Assembly (NCBI GenBank): GCA_023381645.1
Contig: JAMCRJ010000025.1
Location: forward strand, 62,001 to 126,000
DNA: 64,000 bases
Direction of reading: 5' to 3'
DNA from: Gammaproteobacteria bacterium
GTDB lineage: Bacteria; Pseudomonadota; Gammaproteobacteria; Acidithiobacillales; Acidithiobacillaceae
The translations under genes were made by a program, and so were the position numbers. The notes beneath the pieces are model-generated. The model did no database searches. It had not been told where the DNA came from and saw nothing but the letters and a program-made list of their open reading frames with translations. This document shows, piece by piece, positions 55,234-63,158 of the stretch. Within the stretch, counting starts at the first letter, position 1. Every line of letters starts with the position of its first letter.

Positions 55234-56871
55234 ATGAAAGATCGTGTAACACCCAATCATTTTCAGGAGCTGACGACCATCTATGAGGTGAGTAAGGTGC
55301 TCAGCTCCTCCATGGATCTTGAACACACCCTGAACGATGTGCTGAAGACGCTGGAAAGTCATCTGCATATCTCACCGTCCATGATTGTGTTGCGCATGAA
55401 CGAGGAAATAGTGGGGGTAATCGCTGCCACAGGGTTGTCCGTTGCGGAAATAGAACGGGGGCGTTATCGGTTAGGGGAGGGGATGATCGGCAAGATCATG
55501 CGTGCCGGCATGCCGATAGTGATTCCTGATGTCTCTCAGGAACCGGCTTTTCTGCACCGCGCCTTTGAACCGGAGATCAGTCAGCGCTTGCATGCTTTTG
55601 TAGGGGTGCCGATCAAGGTGGGGTATGAGTGTATCGGCGTGCTCGCCATTTATCGCAGTGAGCGACACAAGGGCGTGAGCTTCCGTTCCGATGTCCGCTT
55701 GTTGCAGATGATCGCCAATCTGGTGGGACAAACCGTTAACCTGCATCAGGGTATCTCGGCGGAACGAAACCGTCTTTTGCAGGAAAAGCATCGTCTGCAG
55801 AAGGAGTTACAGAAACGATACAGCATCAAGAATGTCATCGGCAACAGCCGGGCCATGCAGGCGGTGTTTTCTGACGTGCACCAGGCGGCGCCCGGCAAGG
55901 CGACCGTGTTGCTGCGCGGTGAGTCGGGCACCGGCAAGGAAGTCATCGCCCGCGCCATTCATTATCTCAGCCCCCGTCGCGACAAAGCCTTTGTTTCGCT
56001 CAATTGTGCGGCGCTCCCCGAAAGTATTCTCGAGTCAGAGCTCTTCGGACATGAGCGCGGTGCATTTACCGGCGCCACCCAGGAGCGCAAAGGGCGCTTT
56101 GAACTGGCAGATGGCGGCACGCTGTTTCTCGACGAGATCGGCGATATCTCTCCGGCTTTTCAGGCCAAGCTCTTACGAGTGCTACAGGAACGTGAATTCG
56201 AGCGGGTAGGCGGAACTCAGACCCGGCGGGTCAATGTGCGCATTATCACTGCCACCAATCGCAATCTCGAAGAGGCGGTGAGCAAGGGCGAGTTCCGCGC
56301 CGACCTCTACTACCGGATCAATGTCGTCAGTATCTTCCTGCCCCCGCTGCGGGAACGCCGTGAGGATATCCCCGCCTTGATCGAACATTTCCTCGCCCGT
56401 TACAACGCCGAGAATCAGCGCAAGCTGACCCTCACTCCGGAAGCCTTGCAAACCATGGTGTCCTGCTACTGGCCGGGCAACGTGCGGGAACTGGAAAACT
56501 GCGTCGAACGCACCGCCACCATGATACGTGGCGATATCATCCGCAATCTGGACGTGCCCTGTCAGCGCAATCAGTGCCTTTCCATGGCCTTGCGGCCGCT
56601 GGAAGGGAGTCATCCCATCGTCACCATGAAGCTGTCGAGCGGCATGAGTGTTCCGCCTCATGCAACGTCTGATGTGGAGCAGCAAGTGGCGGATGCATCC
56701 GGGGCTGGTGACGGGGAAGGTTCCTTGCTTTTGTCGGAACGGGACCGCCTGATCCAGGCCATGGACCGCTGTGGCTGGGTACAAGCCAAAGCCGCCCGTT
56801 TATTGGGGACGACCACCCGCAAACTCAGTTATGCCCTCAATAAGCATGGCGTAGAAGTTAAAAAACTCTAA
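55234..56871 (+). CDS. nifA: Nif-specific sigma-54 activator NifA (oxygen-sensitive type)
   Basis: The 545-residue protein has a GAF domain (~residues 25-170) and an AAA+ domain with Walker A GESGTGKE (229-236), sigma-54 contact loop GAFTGA (276-281) and Walker B TLFLDE. A Fis-type helix-turn-helix lies at ~509-540. The cysteines C411, C423, C443 and C448 give the exact Cys-X11-Cys-X19-Cys-X4-Cys array of redox-sensitive rhizobial NifA, so the protein should sense oxygen or redox directly. ATG 55234 has AGAGGA upstream. It follows draG by 25 bases. No nifL is present. Confidence 0.96.
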   Translation: MKDRVTPNHFQELTTIYEVSKVLSSSMDLEHTLNDVLKTLESHLHISPSMIVLRMNEEIVGVIAATGLSVAEIERGRYRLGEGMIGKIMRAGMPIVIPDVSQEPAFLHRAFEPEISQRLHAFVGVPIKVGYECIGVLAIYRSERHKGVSFRSDVRLLQMIANLVGQTVNLHQGISAERNRLLQEKHRLQKELQKRYSIKNVIGNSRAMQAVFSDVHQAAPGKATVLLRGESGTGKEVIARAIHYLSPRRDKAFVSLNCAALPESILESELFGHERGAFTGATQERKGRFELADGGTLFLDEIGDISPAFQAKLLRVLQEREFERVGGTQTRRVNVRIITATNRNLEEAVSKGEFRADLYYRINVVSIFLPPLRERREDIPALIEHFLARYNAENQRKLTLTPEALQTMVSCYWPGNVRELENCVERTATMIRGDIIRNLDVPCQRNQCLSMALRPLEGSHPIVTMKLSSGMSVPPHATSDVEQQVADASGAGDGEGSLLLSERDRLIQAMDRCGWVQAKAARLLGTTTRKLSYALNKHGVEVKKL

Positions 56872-56889
56872 ACCAGAAACGCCCAACCA

Positions 56890-56906
56890 GGGGCGGCGAA
56901 CGCCCC
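56890..56906 (+). terminator. Stem-loop after nifA
   Basis: GGGGCG and CGCCCC are separated by five bases, 18 bases past the nifA stop. No U-tract follows, so termination would be weak or Rho-aided. Confidence 0.4.
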
Positions 56907-56967
56907 ACCCATCCTCACTTTGCCCACCGCCTTTCGTGCTTGCCCTGCTACTTTCCCCCTCCCCATT

Positions 56968-56983
56968 TGTCCGGTTTTCGACA
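56968..56983. promoter_or_regulatory. NifA box for the nifB operon
   Basis: TGT (56968-56970), ten bases, ACA (56981-56983), about 94 bases ahead of the nifB -24 element. Confidence 0.7.
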
Positions 56984-57076
56984 ATTTTTGCCGCAGTGCT
57001 GAAAACGCGCGTAATGTTATCGACAAAGCACCAGATGGTTTGATCTAATGGCTTGAAAAACAAAGGCAGCATATGC

Positions 57077-57091
57077 TGGCATCACTTTTGC
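57077..57091 (+). promoter_or_regulatory. Sigma-54 promoter of the nifB operon
   Basis: TGGCATCACTTTTGC has exact -24/-12 spacing. The predicted start near 57103 gives a leader of about 90 bases. Confidence 0.85.
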
Positions 57092-57193
57092 AGAGGGTAA
57101 TGCAAGCGTCAGCTTCTTAGGAGCAAGCCGATACATCCATGAGGCGCGCGGTTTTCCATCGTTCACTGAAGATCCGTATGGAGGATTACGCCC

Positions 57194-58762
57194 ATGGCAT
57201 CCCAAATAATTTCTCTTTCCAGTATTGCCACACCCAATAACGGGGTGGATCTGGATGAGATCATGCAGCAAAAGGCAAAACACCAAGGTTGTGGTACGAG
57301 CGGTGGTTCCGGCAAGGCCAGTTGTGGCACCGGAGCGGGGCAGGGGGATCTGGCACCGGAGATCTGGGAAAAGGTCAAGAATCACCCCTGCTACAGCGAA
57401 GAAGCGCATCATCATTACGCCCGTATGCACGTTGCGGTGGCACCCGCCTGCAATATCCAGTGCAATTACTGTAACCGCAAATATGACTGCGCCAACGAAA
57501 GTCGGCCGGGTGTCGTCAGTGAAAAACTGACACCGGAGCAAGCGGCCAAAAAGGTGCTGGCCGTGGCCTCCACCATTCCGCAAATGACCGTGTTGGGTAT
57601 CGCCGGTCCGGGTGATCCCCTGGCCAACCCCGAGAAAACTTTCAAGACCTTTGAACTGATCTCGAAAACAGCGCCGGATATCAAGCTCTGCCTGTCCACC
57701 AATGGCCTGGCACTCCCTGACCATGTGGATACCATTGCCGGCTTTAATGTGGATCACGTCACCATTACCATCAATATGGTGGATGCGGACGTAGGCGCAC
57801 AGATCTATCCCTGGATTTATTACAAGAACAAGCGGTACAAGGGGCGTGAAGCGGCGCAGATACTTACCGACCGGCAAATGCAGGGACTGGAAATGCTGAC
57901 CGAGCGCGGCATTCTCTGTAAGGTGAATTCGGTCATGATCCCTGGCATCAATGATCACCATCTGGTGGAAGTCAACCGGGCAGTCAAGAGCCGCGGAGCC
58001 TTCCTTCACAACATCATGCCCCTGATTTCCGCCCCTGAACATGGCACCGTCTTCGGTTTGAACGGCCAGCGCGGCCCGACCGCGCAGGAGCTAAAAGCCC
58101 TGCAGGACAGTTGCGAAGGCGAAATGAACATGATGCGTCACTGTCGGCAATGCCGCGCGGACGCGGTGGGCCTGCTGGGCGAAGATCGTTCGGCAGAATT
58201 CACGACCGAAGCCGTCATGGCGATGGATGTGGAATATGACCTGGAATCGCGCAAGGCCTATCAGTCGCTGGTGGAGCAGGAACGTCAGGCGACGGCGGAC
58301 GCCAAGCGGGCGGAACTGGAGACCCTGGCCGGCGAGCAATCCGATGTCAAAATTCTCATCGCGGTGGCGACCAAAGGCAGCGGGCGGGTCAATGAGCACT
58401 TCGGTCATGCCACCGAGTTTCAGATTTATGAGGCGAGTGCGTCCGGGGCGAAGTTTGTCGGCCACCGTCGCGTGGACCTCTATTGCCAGGGCGGTTTTGG
58501 CGAAGAGGAAGCCCTGGAAACCACCATCATCCGTGCGATCAACGATTGTACGGCAGTTTTTGTGGCCAAGATCGGTGGCTGTCCGAAAGCTTCGTTGGAG
58601 GCGGCCGGAATCGATGCGGTGGATCGCTACGCTTTTGAATATATCGAGCAGTCAGTCATTGCCTACTATCGGGATTATCTCGATAACATCCGTAGCGGGG
58701 CCATTGTCCATGGCCAGCGCGGGGATGCGGAGATCCGACAGGGCGCGTACATAGCTGCATAA
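57194..58762 (+). CDS. nifB: FeMo-cofactor biosynthesis radical SAM protein NifB
   Basis: The 522-residue protein has the radical SAM cluster motif CNIQCNYC (C86, C90, C93) followed by the NifB-specific [20 protein letters not shown]-terminal NifX-type domain (residues ~385-500: [40 protein letters not shown]) carries or hands over the product. NifB fuses Fe-S clusters and inserts the central carbide to make NifB-cofactor. Confidence 0.97.
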   Translation: MASQIISLSSIATPNNGVDLDEIMQQKAKHQGCGTSGGSGKASCGTGAGQGDLAPEIWEKVKNHPCYSEEAHHHYARMHVAVAPACNIQCNYCNRKYDCANESRPGVVSEKLTPEQAAKKVLAVASTIPQMTVLGIAGPGDPLANPEKTFKTFELISKTAPDIKLCLSTNGLALPDHVDTIAGFNVDHVTITINMVDADVGAQIYPWIYYKNKRYKGREAAQILTDRQMQGLEMLTERGILCKVNSVMIPGINDHHLVEVNRAVKSRGAFLHNIMPLISAPEHGTVFGLNGQRGPTAQELKALQDSCEGEMNMMRHCRQCRADAVGLLGEDRSAEFTTEAVMAMDVEYDLESRKAYQSLVEQERQATADAKRAELETLAGEQSDVKILIAVATKGSGRVNEHFGHATEFQIYEASASGAKFVGHRRVDLYCQGGFGEEEALETTIIRAINDCTAVFVAKIGGCPKASLEAAGIDAVDRYAFEYIEQSVIAYYRDYLDNIRSGAIVHGQRGDAEIRQGAYIAA

Positions 58763-58769
58763 GGTTATC

Positions 58770-58793
58770 GGGGGAGATCTCCTCCCCCATTTT
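58770..58793 (+). terminator. Hairpin with short T-run between nifB and fdxN
   Basis: GGGGGAG (58770-58776) pairs with CTCCCCC (58782-58788) and is followed by ATTTT. It may act as a partial terminator lowering expression of the following genes, since no new promoter is visible before them. Confidence 0.5.
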
Positions 58794-58811
58794 GTGAAAA
58801 GGAGAAACATC

Positions 58812-59030
58812 ATGGCTTTTAAGATTGTTAGTTCCCAATGCACCAGTTGTTCGGCCTGTGAACCGGAATGTCCGAATATGGCCATTTCCGAAAAGAATGG
58901 CACCTTTGTGATCGATCCAGCCAAGTGTACGGAATGCATAAATTATTTCGATGAACCTCAGTGTGTGGCGGTATGTCCGGTGGATGACACCTGCATCATT
59001 GATAACAACTATCCCCGTTACGTCGCTTAG
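58812..59030 (+). CDS. fdxN: 2[4Fe-4S] ferredoxin FdxN
   Basis: The 72-residue bacterial ferredoxin has [12 protein letters not shown] and a second motif C-X2-C-X8-C-X3-C ([18 protein letters not shown]), the expanded spacing seen in FdxN proteins beside nifB. It donates electrons for nitrogenase or NifB catalysis. GGAG lies seven bases before ATG 58812. Confidence 0.94.
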   Translation: MAFKIVSSQCTSCSACEPECPNMAISEKNGTFVIDPAKCTECINYFDEPQCVAVCPVDDTCIIDNNYPRYVA

Positions 59031-59039
59031 GAGTCTGTC

Positions 59040-59375
59040 ATGGAACTCACCTTTACGCCCAAAGCAGAACGCTTTATTCAGCGGATGATCACCTTTGGCG
59101 GAGGAAATGCTTCCAGTGCTTTCCGCCTTGCGGTGAAGCCAGGCGGATGCTCCGGCCTCTCTTACGATTTTCGCATTGTCGACGCGGCGGAGCCCGGCGA
59201 TGTAGCCATCACCAGTAACGGCATTCCGGTACTGCTGGAACAGAAGAGTGTCCCTTTTCTCAACGGGGTCGTTGTCGATTGCGAGGACAGCCTGATGAAT
59301 ACCGGGTTGGTATTTACCAATCCCAATGCGGCGGCCAGTTGTGGCTGCGGAACTTCATTTACACCCAAGGAATAA
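59040..59375 (+). CDS. IscA/HesB-type A-carrier protein in the nifB operon
   Basis: The 111-residue protein has VKPGGCSGLSYDF and ASCGCGTSF with three conserved cysteines. It is a second A-type carrier besides the one at 40984, and lies nine bases after fdxN. It may feed clusters to NifB. Confidence 0.9.
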   Translation: MELTFTPKAERFIQRMITFGGGNASSAFRLAVKPGGCSGLSYDFRIVDAAEPGDVAITSNGIPVLLEQKSVPFLNGVVVDCEDSLMNTGLVFTNPNAAASCGCGTSFTPKE

Positions 59376-59416
59376 AGCCGGGTCCCGGAAACGGTGAGAC
59401 TGGAGGGAGAAAAAAC

Positions 59417-59647
59417 GTGGAAACCTGGATCGTTCACCATACGAATGCGACTATCCATCGTTGCGCAGCGAATGCGGCAGCACTCCCCCCGCATCTCGAC
59501 GATATCGAACTCCGCGGTGCGGAGATCTTTGCGCGCATACCCGCTAGGGAGCAGCGTCATCTCGCACAAGCTTACAGCAGTTATGTCTGCTGTGAGGAAT
59601 GTGAGGCGGCTCTGCTCCATCTCCTGAAGCATAAGGGGGCGGCATGA
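59417..59647 (+). CDS. Small hypothetical protein of the nifB operon
   Basis: The 76-residue protein starts at GTG 59417 after GGAGGGAG. It is not recognised. Histidines cluster near the start (WIVHHTNATIHRC) and a cysteine cluster lies near the end (YVCCEECEAALLHLL), suggesting possible metal or cluster binding. It overlaps the next gene by ATGA. Confidence 0.65.
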   Translation: METWIVHHTNATIHRCAANAAALPPHLDDIELRGAEIFARIPAREQRHLAQAYSSYVCCEECEAALLHLLKHKGAA

Positions 59648-60153
59648 GCAACATCTGGGACGATGAATGGTTGAACCGCCGCTATTACGAAGGCTTGTTG
59701 CCAGAAGCAGCGGAACGGCATCTGCATCTTGCTGCGCGCTCATATGCGGACGAAGTCTGTGCCGAAGATCACCTGATGGATGCCATCGCCATCGCGCCGG
59801 AACACATGGTCGTTTACCTGGGGCTCTATAAATTTTATTTCTATAAAGGGCGGCTGCGCGAAGCGCTGGCGACGGCGCGCATTTGCCTGCAGCGCAGTGC
59901 CAGCGAATTAGGTGTTGATACCGATTGGCGCAAGGTAAGAGAGTGGCAGGCGGACTTTGGCAGTTTTGATGCACCGCAGGCGCGCTTCTATATGTTCGTG
60001 CTCAAAGCCTATGGTTACCTGCATTTGCGCCTGGGGCGTCTGGCTACCGGAAGCGAAATCATGGACAAACTCATCGAACTGGACCCGACAGATAAAATAC
60101 AGGCGCGTGTGCTGCTGGAAGTCCTGCAAAAAAAAGAGGAAGACGATGAGTGA
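59644..60153 (+). CDS. TPR-like helical protein, paralogue of the 11871 gene
   Basis: The 169-residue protein has TPR-like helical pairs: HMVVYLGLYKFYFYKGRLRE and FYMFVLKAYGYLHLRLGRLA, then KLIELDPTDK. It aligns with the protein encoded in the fix operon at 11871-12365. It overlaps both neighbours (ATGA before, eight bases after), so it is tightly coupled to the LRV Fe-S protein. A scaffold role in cluster or cofactor assembly is inference. Confidence 0.78.
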   Translation: MSNIWDDEWLNRRYYEGLLPEAAERHLHLAARSYADEVCAEDHLMDAIAIAPEHMVVYLGLYKFYFYKGRLREALATARICLQRSASELGVDTDWRKVREWQADFGSFDAPQARFYMFVLKAYGYLHLRLGRLATGSEIMDKLIELDPTDKIQARVLLEVLQKKEEDDE

Positions 60154-60937
60154 CCCGAATGAAGCTGTTGACTGGCAGGGCTGCGCCGTCTCCTGTAAGA
60201 CTTGTCCCGAGCGCGAAATCCTGGGGCTGAGGTGTAAACTGTTGCATGCCTGTATGCATGATCGTTACGCCAAAAGAGTGGATCGCTTTTTTCGCTGGAA
60301 TCCGCAGATTGCCAAGGATTATCTGCAACACGGCTATTTTGAGGTGCGGGCTTGTGCCGCGCGTTATGCGGATATTTTTCATCTGCCGGCACTCATGAAC
60401 GATCCCGATGAAACCGTGCGCTGGGCAGTAGCGCAGCGGCTTCCGCAACGCTATCTGCTGCGCATGATTCATGATCCGCATCGGGAAGTGCGTATCCGGG
60501 TGGCTGCGCGGCTGGATGAACGTAACCTGTCTGCCATGATGCACGACGCGGATTATTACGTGCGTCTGGAGGTGGTGCGCCGCCTGCCCAAAGGGCTATT
60601 GCCGCTCATGATGCATGATTCCGACGTGGAGGTTCGGCGCGTTGTGGCCAAACGTATCGGCGTGGATGCTCTGGTCAAAATGCTGCAGGACGATGATCCC
60701 GGGGTCCGTCTTGATGCCATTGAACGCGTACCCGTGTCGATCCTTTCCACACTGGTGGACGATGCGGATTGGCGTGTCCGCTACGAGGTGGCGGCGCGCG
60801 GGAGCCGGGAAGCGGTAATCCGCCTGTTGGCAGATGAGGATTATGAGGTGCGTCGTTGCGCCGCGGAACGCTTGGGGAAAGTCGAACCGCTTTCCAGACA
60901 ACGATTGCCAGGGGAGGATGAATCATGGCCGGTATGA
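60146..60937 (+). CDS. LRV (leucine-rich repeat variant) protein with [4Fe-4S] domain
   Basis: The 263-residue protein has an N-terminal cysteine cluster (C13, C17, C20, C30, C36) matching the LRV Fe-S domain first described in Azotobacter near nif genes. About seven 24-residue alpha/3-10 helical repeats follow, each with a pattern like DxxxxVRxxVAxRL (DPDETVRWAVAQRLP, DPHREVRIRVAARLD, DSDVEVRRVVAKRIG). It is probably a docking protein in the nifB pathway; function unproven. Confidence 0.9.
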   Translation: MSDPNEAVDWQGCAVSCKTCPEREILGLRCKLLHACMHDRYAKRVDRFFRWNPQIAKDYLQHGYFEVRACAARYADIFHLPALMNDPDETVRWAVAQRLPQRYLLRMIHDPHREVRIRVAARLDERNLSAMMHDADYYVRLEVVRRLPKGLLPLMMHDSDVEVRRVVAKRIGVDALVKMLQDDDPGVRLDAIERVPVSILSTLVDDADWRVRYEVAARGSREAVIRLLADEDYEVRRCAAERLGKVEPLSRQRLPGEDESWPV

Positions 60938-61227
60938 GCAGAGACAGTGCGACCGTGGAGCTGGGCGCAGAACCCGAATTCAATTATGGGGACAAAGTCC
61001 GTTCCCGCAAGCATGTGAAAAATGACGGGACATTCACCGGCGCGGAAATTGGCGAGGTGATTGTTACAAAAGGCGATATCGGTTTTATCATCAGTATTGG
61101 CACCTACTTGCAGCAATTTTATATTTATGGCGTGGATTTTTATGAGCGTGGTCATCTGGTCGGCATGAAGGGCCGTGAATTGGATCTGATCGAAAGCAAT
61201 CCGGTTCAGGAGGAGAGAATCCCATGA
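60925..61227 (+). CDS. nifZ: NifZ-family protein 1
   Basis: The 100-residue protein has the NifZ core: FNYGDKVRSRKHVKNDGTF, GAEIGEVIVTKGDIGFII, TYLQQFYIYGVDF. NifZ helps assemble the second P-cluster pair of NifDK. It overlaps the LRV gene by 13 bases. Confidence 0.88.
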   Translation: MAGMSRDSATVELGAEPEFNYGDKVRSRKHVKNDGTFTGAEIGEVIVTKGDIGFIISIGTYLQQFYIYGVDFYERGHLVGMKGRELDLIESNPVQEERIP

Positions 61228-61478
61228 TGGAGTTACGTCTACCCCGATTTGATTGGGGCCTAAGAGTATTGGCCTGCGATGATATTTTTAATGACGGGAC
61301 TTATCCGGGGGAGGCCGAAGGGGCCTTGCTGGTAGCCAAGGACAGTCCGGGAGAAATCGTGCGGGTAGGACATCATGAAGAGAGCAACATGCCGCTCTAC
61401 CTCGTGGAGTTTGCCAATGGCATGGTGATCGGTTGCCTGGAAGAGGAAATTCTGCCCGTTGAAGGGCAGAAGCCATGA
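61224..61478 (+). CDS. NifZ-family protein 2
   Basis: The 84-residue protein resembles the first domain of NifZ: MELRLPRFDWGLRVLACDDI, FNDGTYPGEAEGALLVAKD, then VIGCLEEEILPVEG. It overlaps NifZ-family protein 1 by ATGA. The two genes may together do the job of a two-domain NifZ. Confidence 0.8.
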   Translation: MMELRLPRFDWGLRVLACDDIFNDGTYPGEAEGALLVAKDSPGEIVRVGHHEESNMPLYLVEFANGMVIGCLEEEILPVEGQKP

Positions 61479-62656
61479 ACATGACGCGCAGCATTTATCT
61501 CGATAACAATGCGACAACGGCATTGGCGCCGGCGGCACTGGATGCCATGCTGCCCTATTTATCGACAGAATATGCCAATCCTTCCAGCGCCTCCGAAGCG
61601 GGTGTAAGTGTCAAGAAAGCTTTGGGCGAGGCGCGGGTTGCGGTGGCCAAATTGTTGGGCGCCTCTCCTGCGGAACTGATTTTTACCAGTGGCGCGACGG
61701 AGAGCAATCATACGGCGATCCTGGGCGCACTTTCCCTGACCAAAGGCAAACGCCATCTGATTACCAGCCAGGTGGAACATCCCTCAGTACTTTTGATGTG
61801 TCAGCATCTGGAACGTCTCGGGATAGAGGTAAGTTACCTGCCGGTGGATGAAGAGGGGCGCCTGGACCTGGAAGACCTGCGCGTAGCCTTGCGCCCGGAT
61901 ACCGCCCTGGTTTCGCTGATGTGGGCAAACAATGAAACGGGTGTGCTCTTTCCTATTACTGAAGCGGCTGCCATGGCGCATGACGCTGGGGCTTTTTTCC
62001 ATACGGATGCGACCCAGGCGCTCGGCAAGCTGTCTGTGAATGCCGCCGCTTCCGGCGTGGATTTTTTATCCTGCTCGGCACATAAGATCCATGGCCCCAA
62101 GGGCGTTGGGGCATTGTTCGTCCGCAAAGGCATTGCCTTACCACCCTTGTTTCATGGTCATCAGGAACGGGGGCGGCGGGGCGGCACCGAGAATGTTCCT
62201 GCCATTGCCGGTTTCGCGGCCGCTGCCCGTCTGCTCACCAATATCGAACACGAGGCGCATTACCTGCGGGAATTGCGTGATCATTTTGAACAAGGTCTGC
62301 TGGCGTTCATGCCCTGTGCGCGGATCCACGGGCAGGAAGCCGAGCGTTTACCCAATACCAGCAATGTCGGGTTTATTGCACTCGACAGTGAAGAACTGCT
62401 CTATCGCCTGGAGCAGGAGGGCATTACTGCTGCAGCCGGCGCCGCTTGTGCTGCTGGCGGGCAGGAACCTTCCCACGTGCTTACGGCCATGGGCTTTTCT
62501 AAAACCGCGGTGCTGTCTTCACTGCGTTTCTCCTTTGGACGCATGAACCGGTCTGAGGATGTGGAGCGGCTGCTCCGTGTATTGCCAGGTATCCTGCTGG
62601 GCATGATGGACATGCCACCGGTGAAGGCCGGCACCCCGATTTCTTGCACACCATAA
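61475..62656 (+). CDS. NifS-like cysteine desulfurase, second copy
   Basis: The 393-residue PLP enzyme has IYLDNNATTALAPAALDAM, PLP lysine in SCSAHKIHGPKGVG, and catalytic cysteine in TAAAGAACAAGGQEPSHVL. It differs from the 38893 NifS in the cysteine loop (ACAAGG rather than ACTSGS) and much of the C-terminus. It overlaps the preceding gene by ATGA and is co-transcribed with nifB. It may be a dedicated sulfur source for NifB-cofactor. Confidence 0.9.
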   Translation: MNMTRSIYLDNNATTALAPAALDAMLPYLSTEYANPSSASEAGVSVKKALGEARVAVAKLLGASPAELIFTSGATESNHTAILGALSLTKGKRHLITSQVEHPSVLLMCQHLERLGIEVSYLPVDEEGRLDLEDLRVALRPDTALVSLMWANNETGVLFPITEAAAMAHDAGAFFHTDATQALGKLSVNAAASGVDFLSCSAHKIHGPKGVGALFVRKGIALPPLFHGHQERGRRGGTENVPAIAGFAAAARLLTNIEHEAHYLRELRDHFEQGLLAFMPCARIHGQEAERLPNTSNVGFIALDSEELLYRLEQEGITAAAGAACAAGGQEPSHVLTAMGFSKTAVLSSLRFSFGRMNRSEDVERLLRVLPGILLGMMDMPPVKAGTPISCTP

Positions 62657-62671
62657 AATAAGGAATACCCC

Positions 62672-62881
62672 ATGAAGGTGATGATTCGTAAAAATGCCGC
62701 TGGTGAGCTGACGGCGTATGTGCCCAAGAAAGACCTTGAGGAGCCCATTACCGAGTGCCAGAAGCCGGACTTGTGGGGCGGGGTGGTGACACTGGCGAAT
62801 GGCTGGCGCCTGGAATTGCCGGAGATGCCCGGTGGTACCCGTCTGCCTATTACCGTAGAAGCGCGTCGCCTGGAGGGCTGA
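62672..62881 (+). CDS. nifT: NifT/FixU protein
   Basis: The 69-residue protein starts MKVMIRKNAAGELTAYVPKK and has KPDLWGGVVTLANGWRLELP, the full NifT signature. Function unknown; often dispensable. It lies 15 bases after the nifS-like gene. Confidence 0.93.
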   Translation: MKVMIRKNAAGELTAYVPKKDLEEPITECQKPDLWGGVVTLANGWRLELPEMPGGTRLPITVEARRLEG

Positions 62882-62885
62882 GAGG

Positions 62886-63158
62886 ATGAAACTCACTGAT
62901 GAAGATCTCGCGGTGCTTTTTGATCTGGGCCGAAATGCCCGCCAGTCTGGTGAGGGTATCCTGCCTGTTTTGCGTACCCGCTTCCCCGGACTCCCCATTA
63001 CCCAATGTCCCGCCGACGATGTCAGCGACGAGCCTTTCCGTACCGGTGAATATTTTGACCTGCATTGGTTGGATACCCGCGACCACTGTCCGAAAATCAC
63101 GTCCGACTCCCAGGTGGCAACCGGACTGCTGCTGGCCATGCACCGGAGTACGACATGA
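62886..63158 (+). CDS. Small nif-cluster hypothetical protein
   Basis: The 90-residue acidic protein (LTDEDLAVLFDLGRNARQSG, then RTGEYFDLHWLDTRDHCPKI) has no recognised domain. It lies four bases after nifT and overlaps the next gene by ATGA, so it is translated with the DegT-like gene. Confidence 0.7.
   Translation: MKLTDEDLAVLFDLGRNARQSGEGILPVLRTRFPGLPITQCPADDVSDEPFRTGEYFDLHWLDTRDHCPKITSDSQVATGLLLAMHRSTT

Larger units (their letters stand above)
56872..57193. promoter_or_regulatory. nifA-nifB intergenic control region
   Basis: This 322-base interval holds a stem-loop just after nifA, one NifA box (56968-56983), the nifB sigma-54 promoter (57077-57091) and a ~90-base leader. No gene is seen in it. 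Confidence 0.8.

Noticed and set aside
57017..58042. 341-codon leftward open frame opposite nifB
   Set aside because: It is antisense to the radical SAM core of nifB and covers the nifB promoter.
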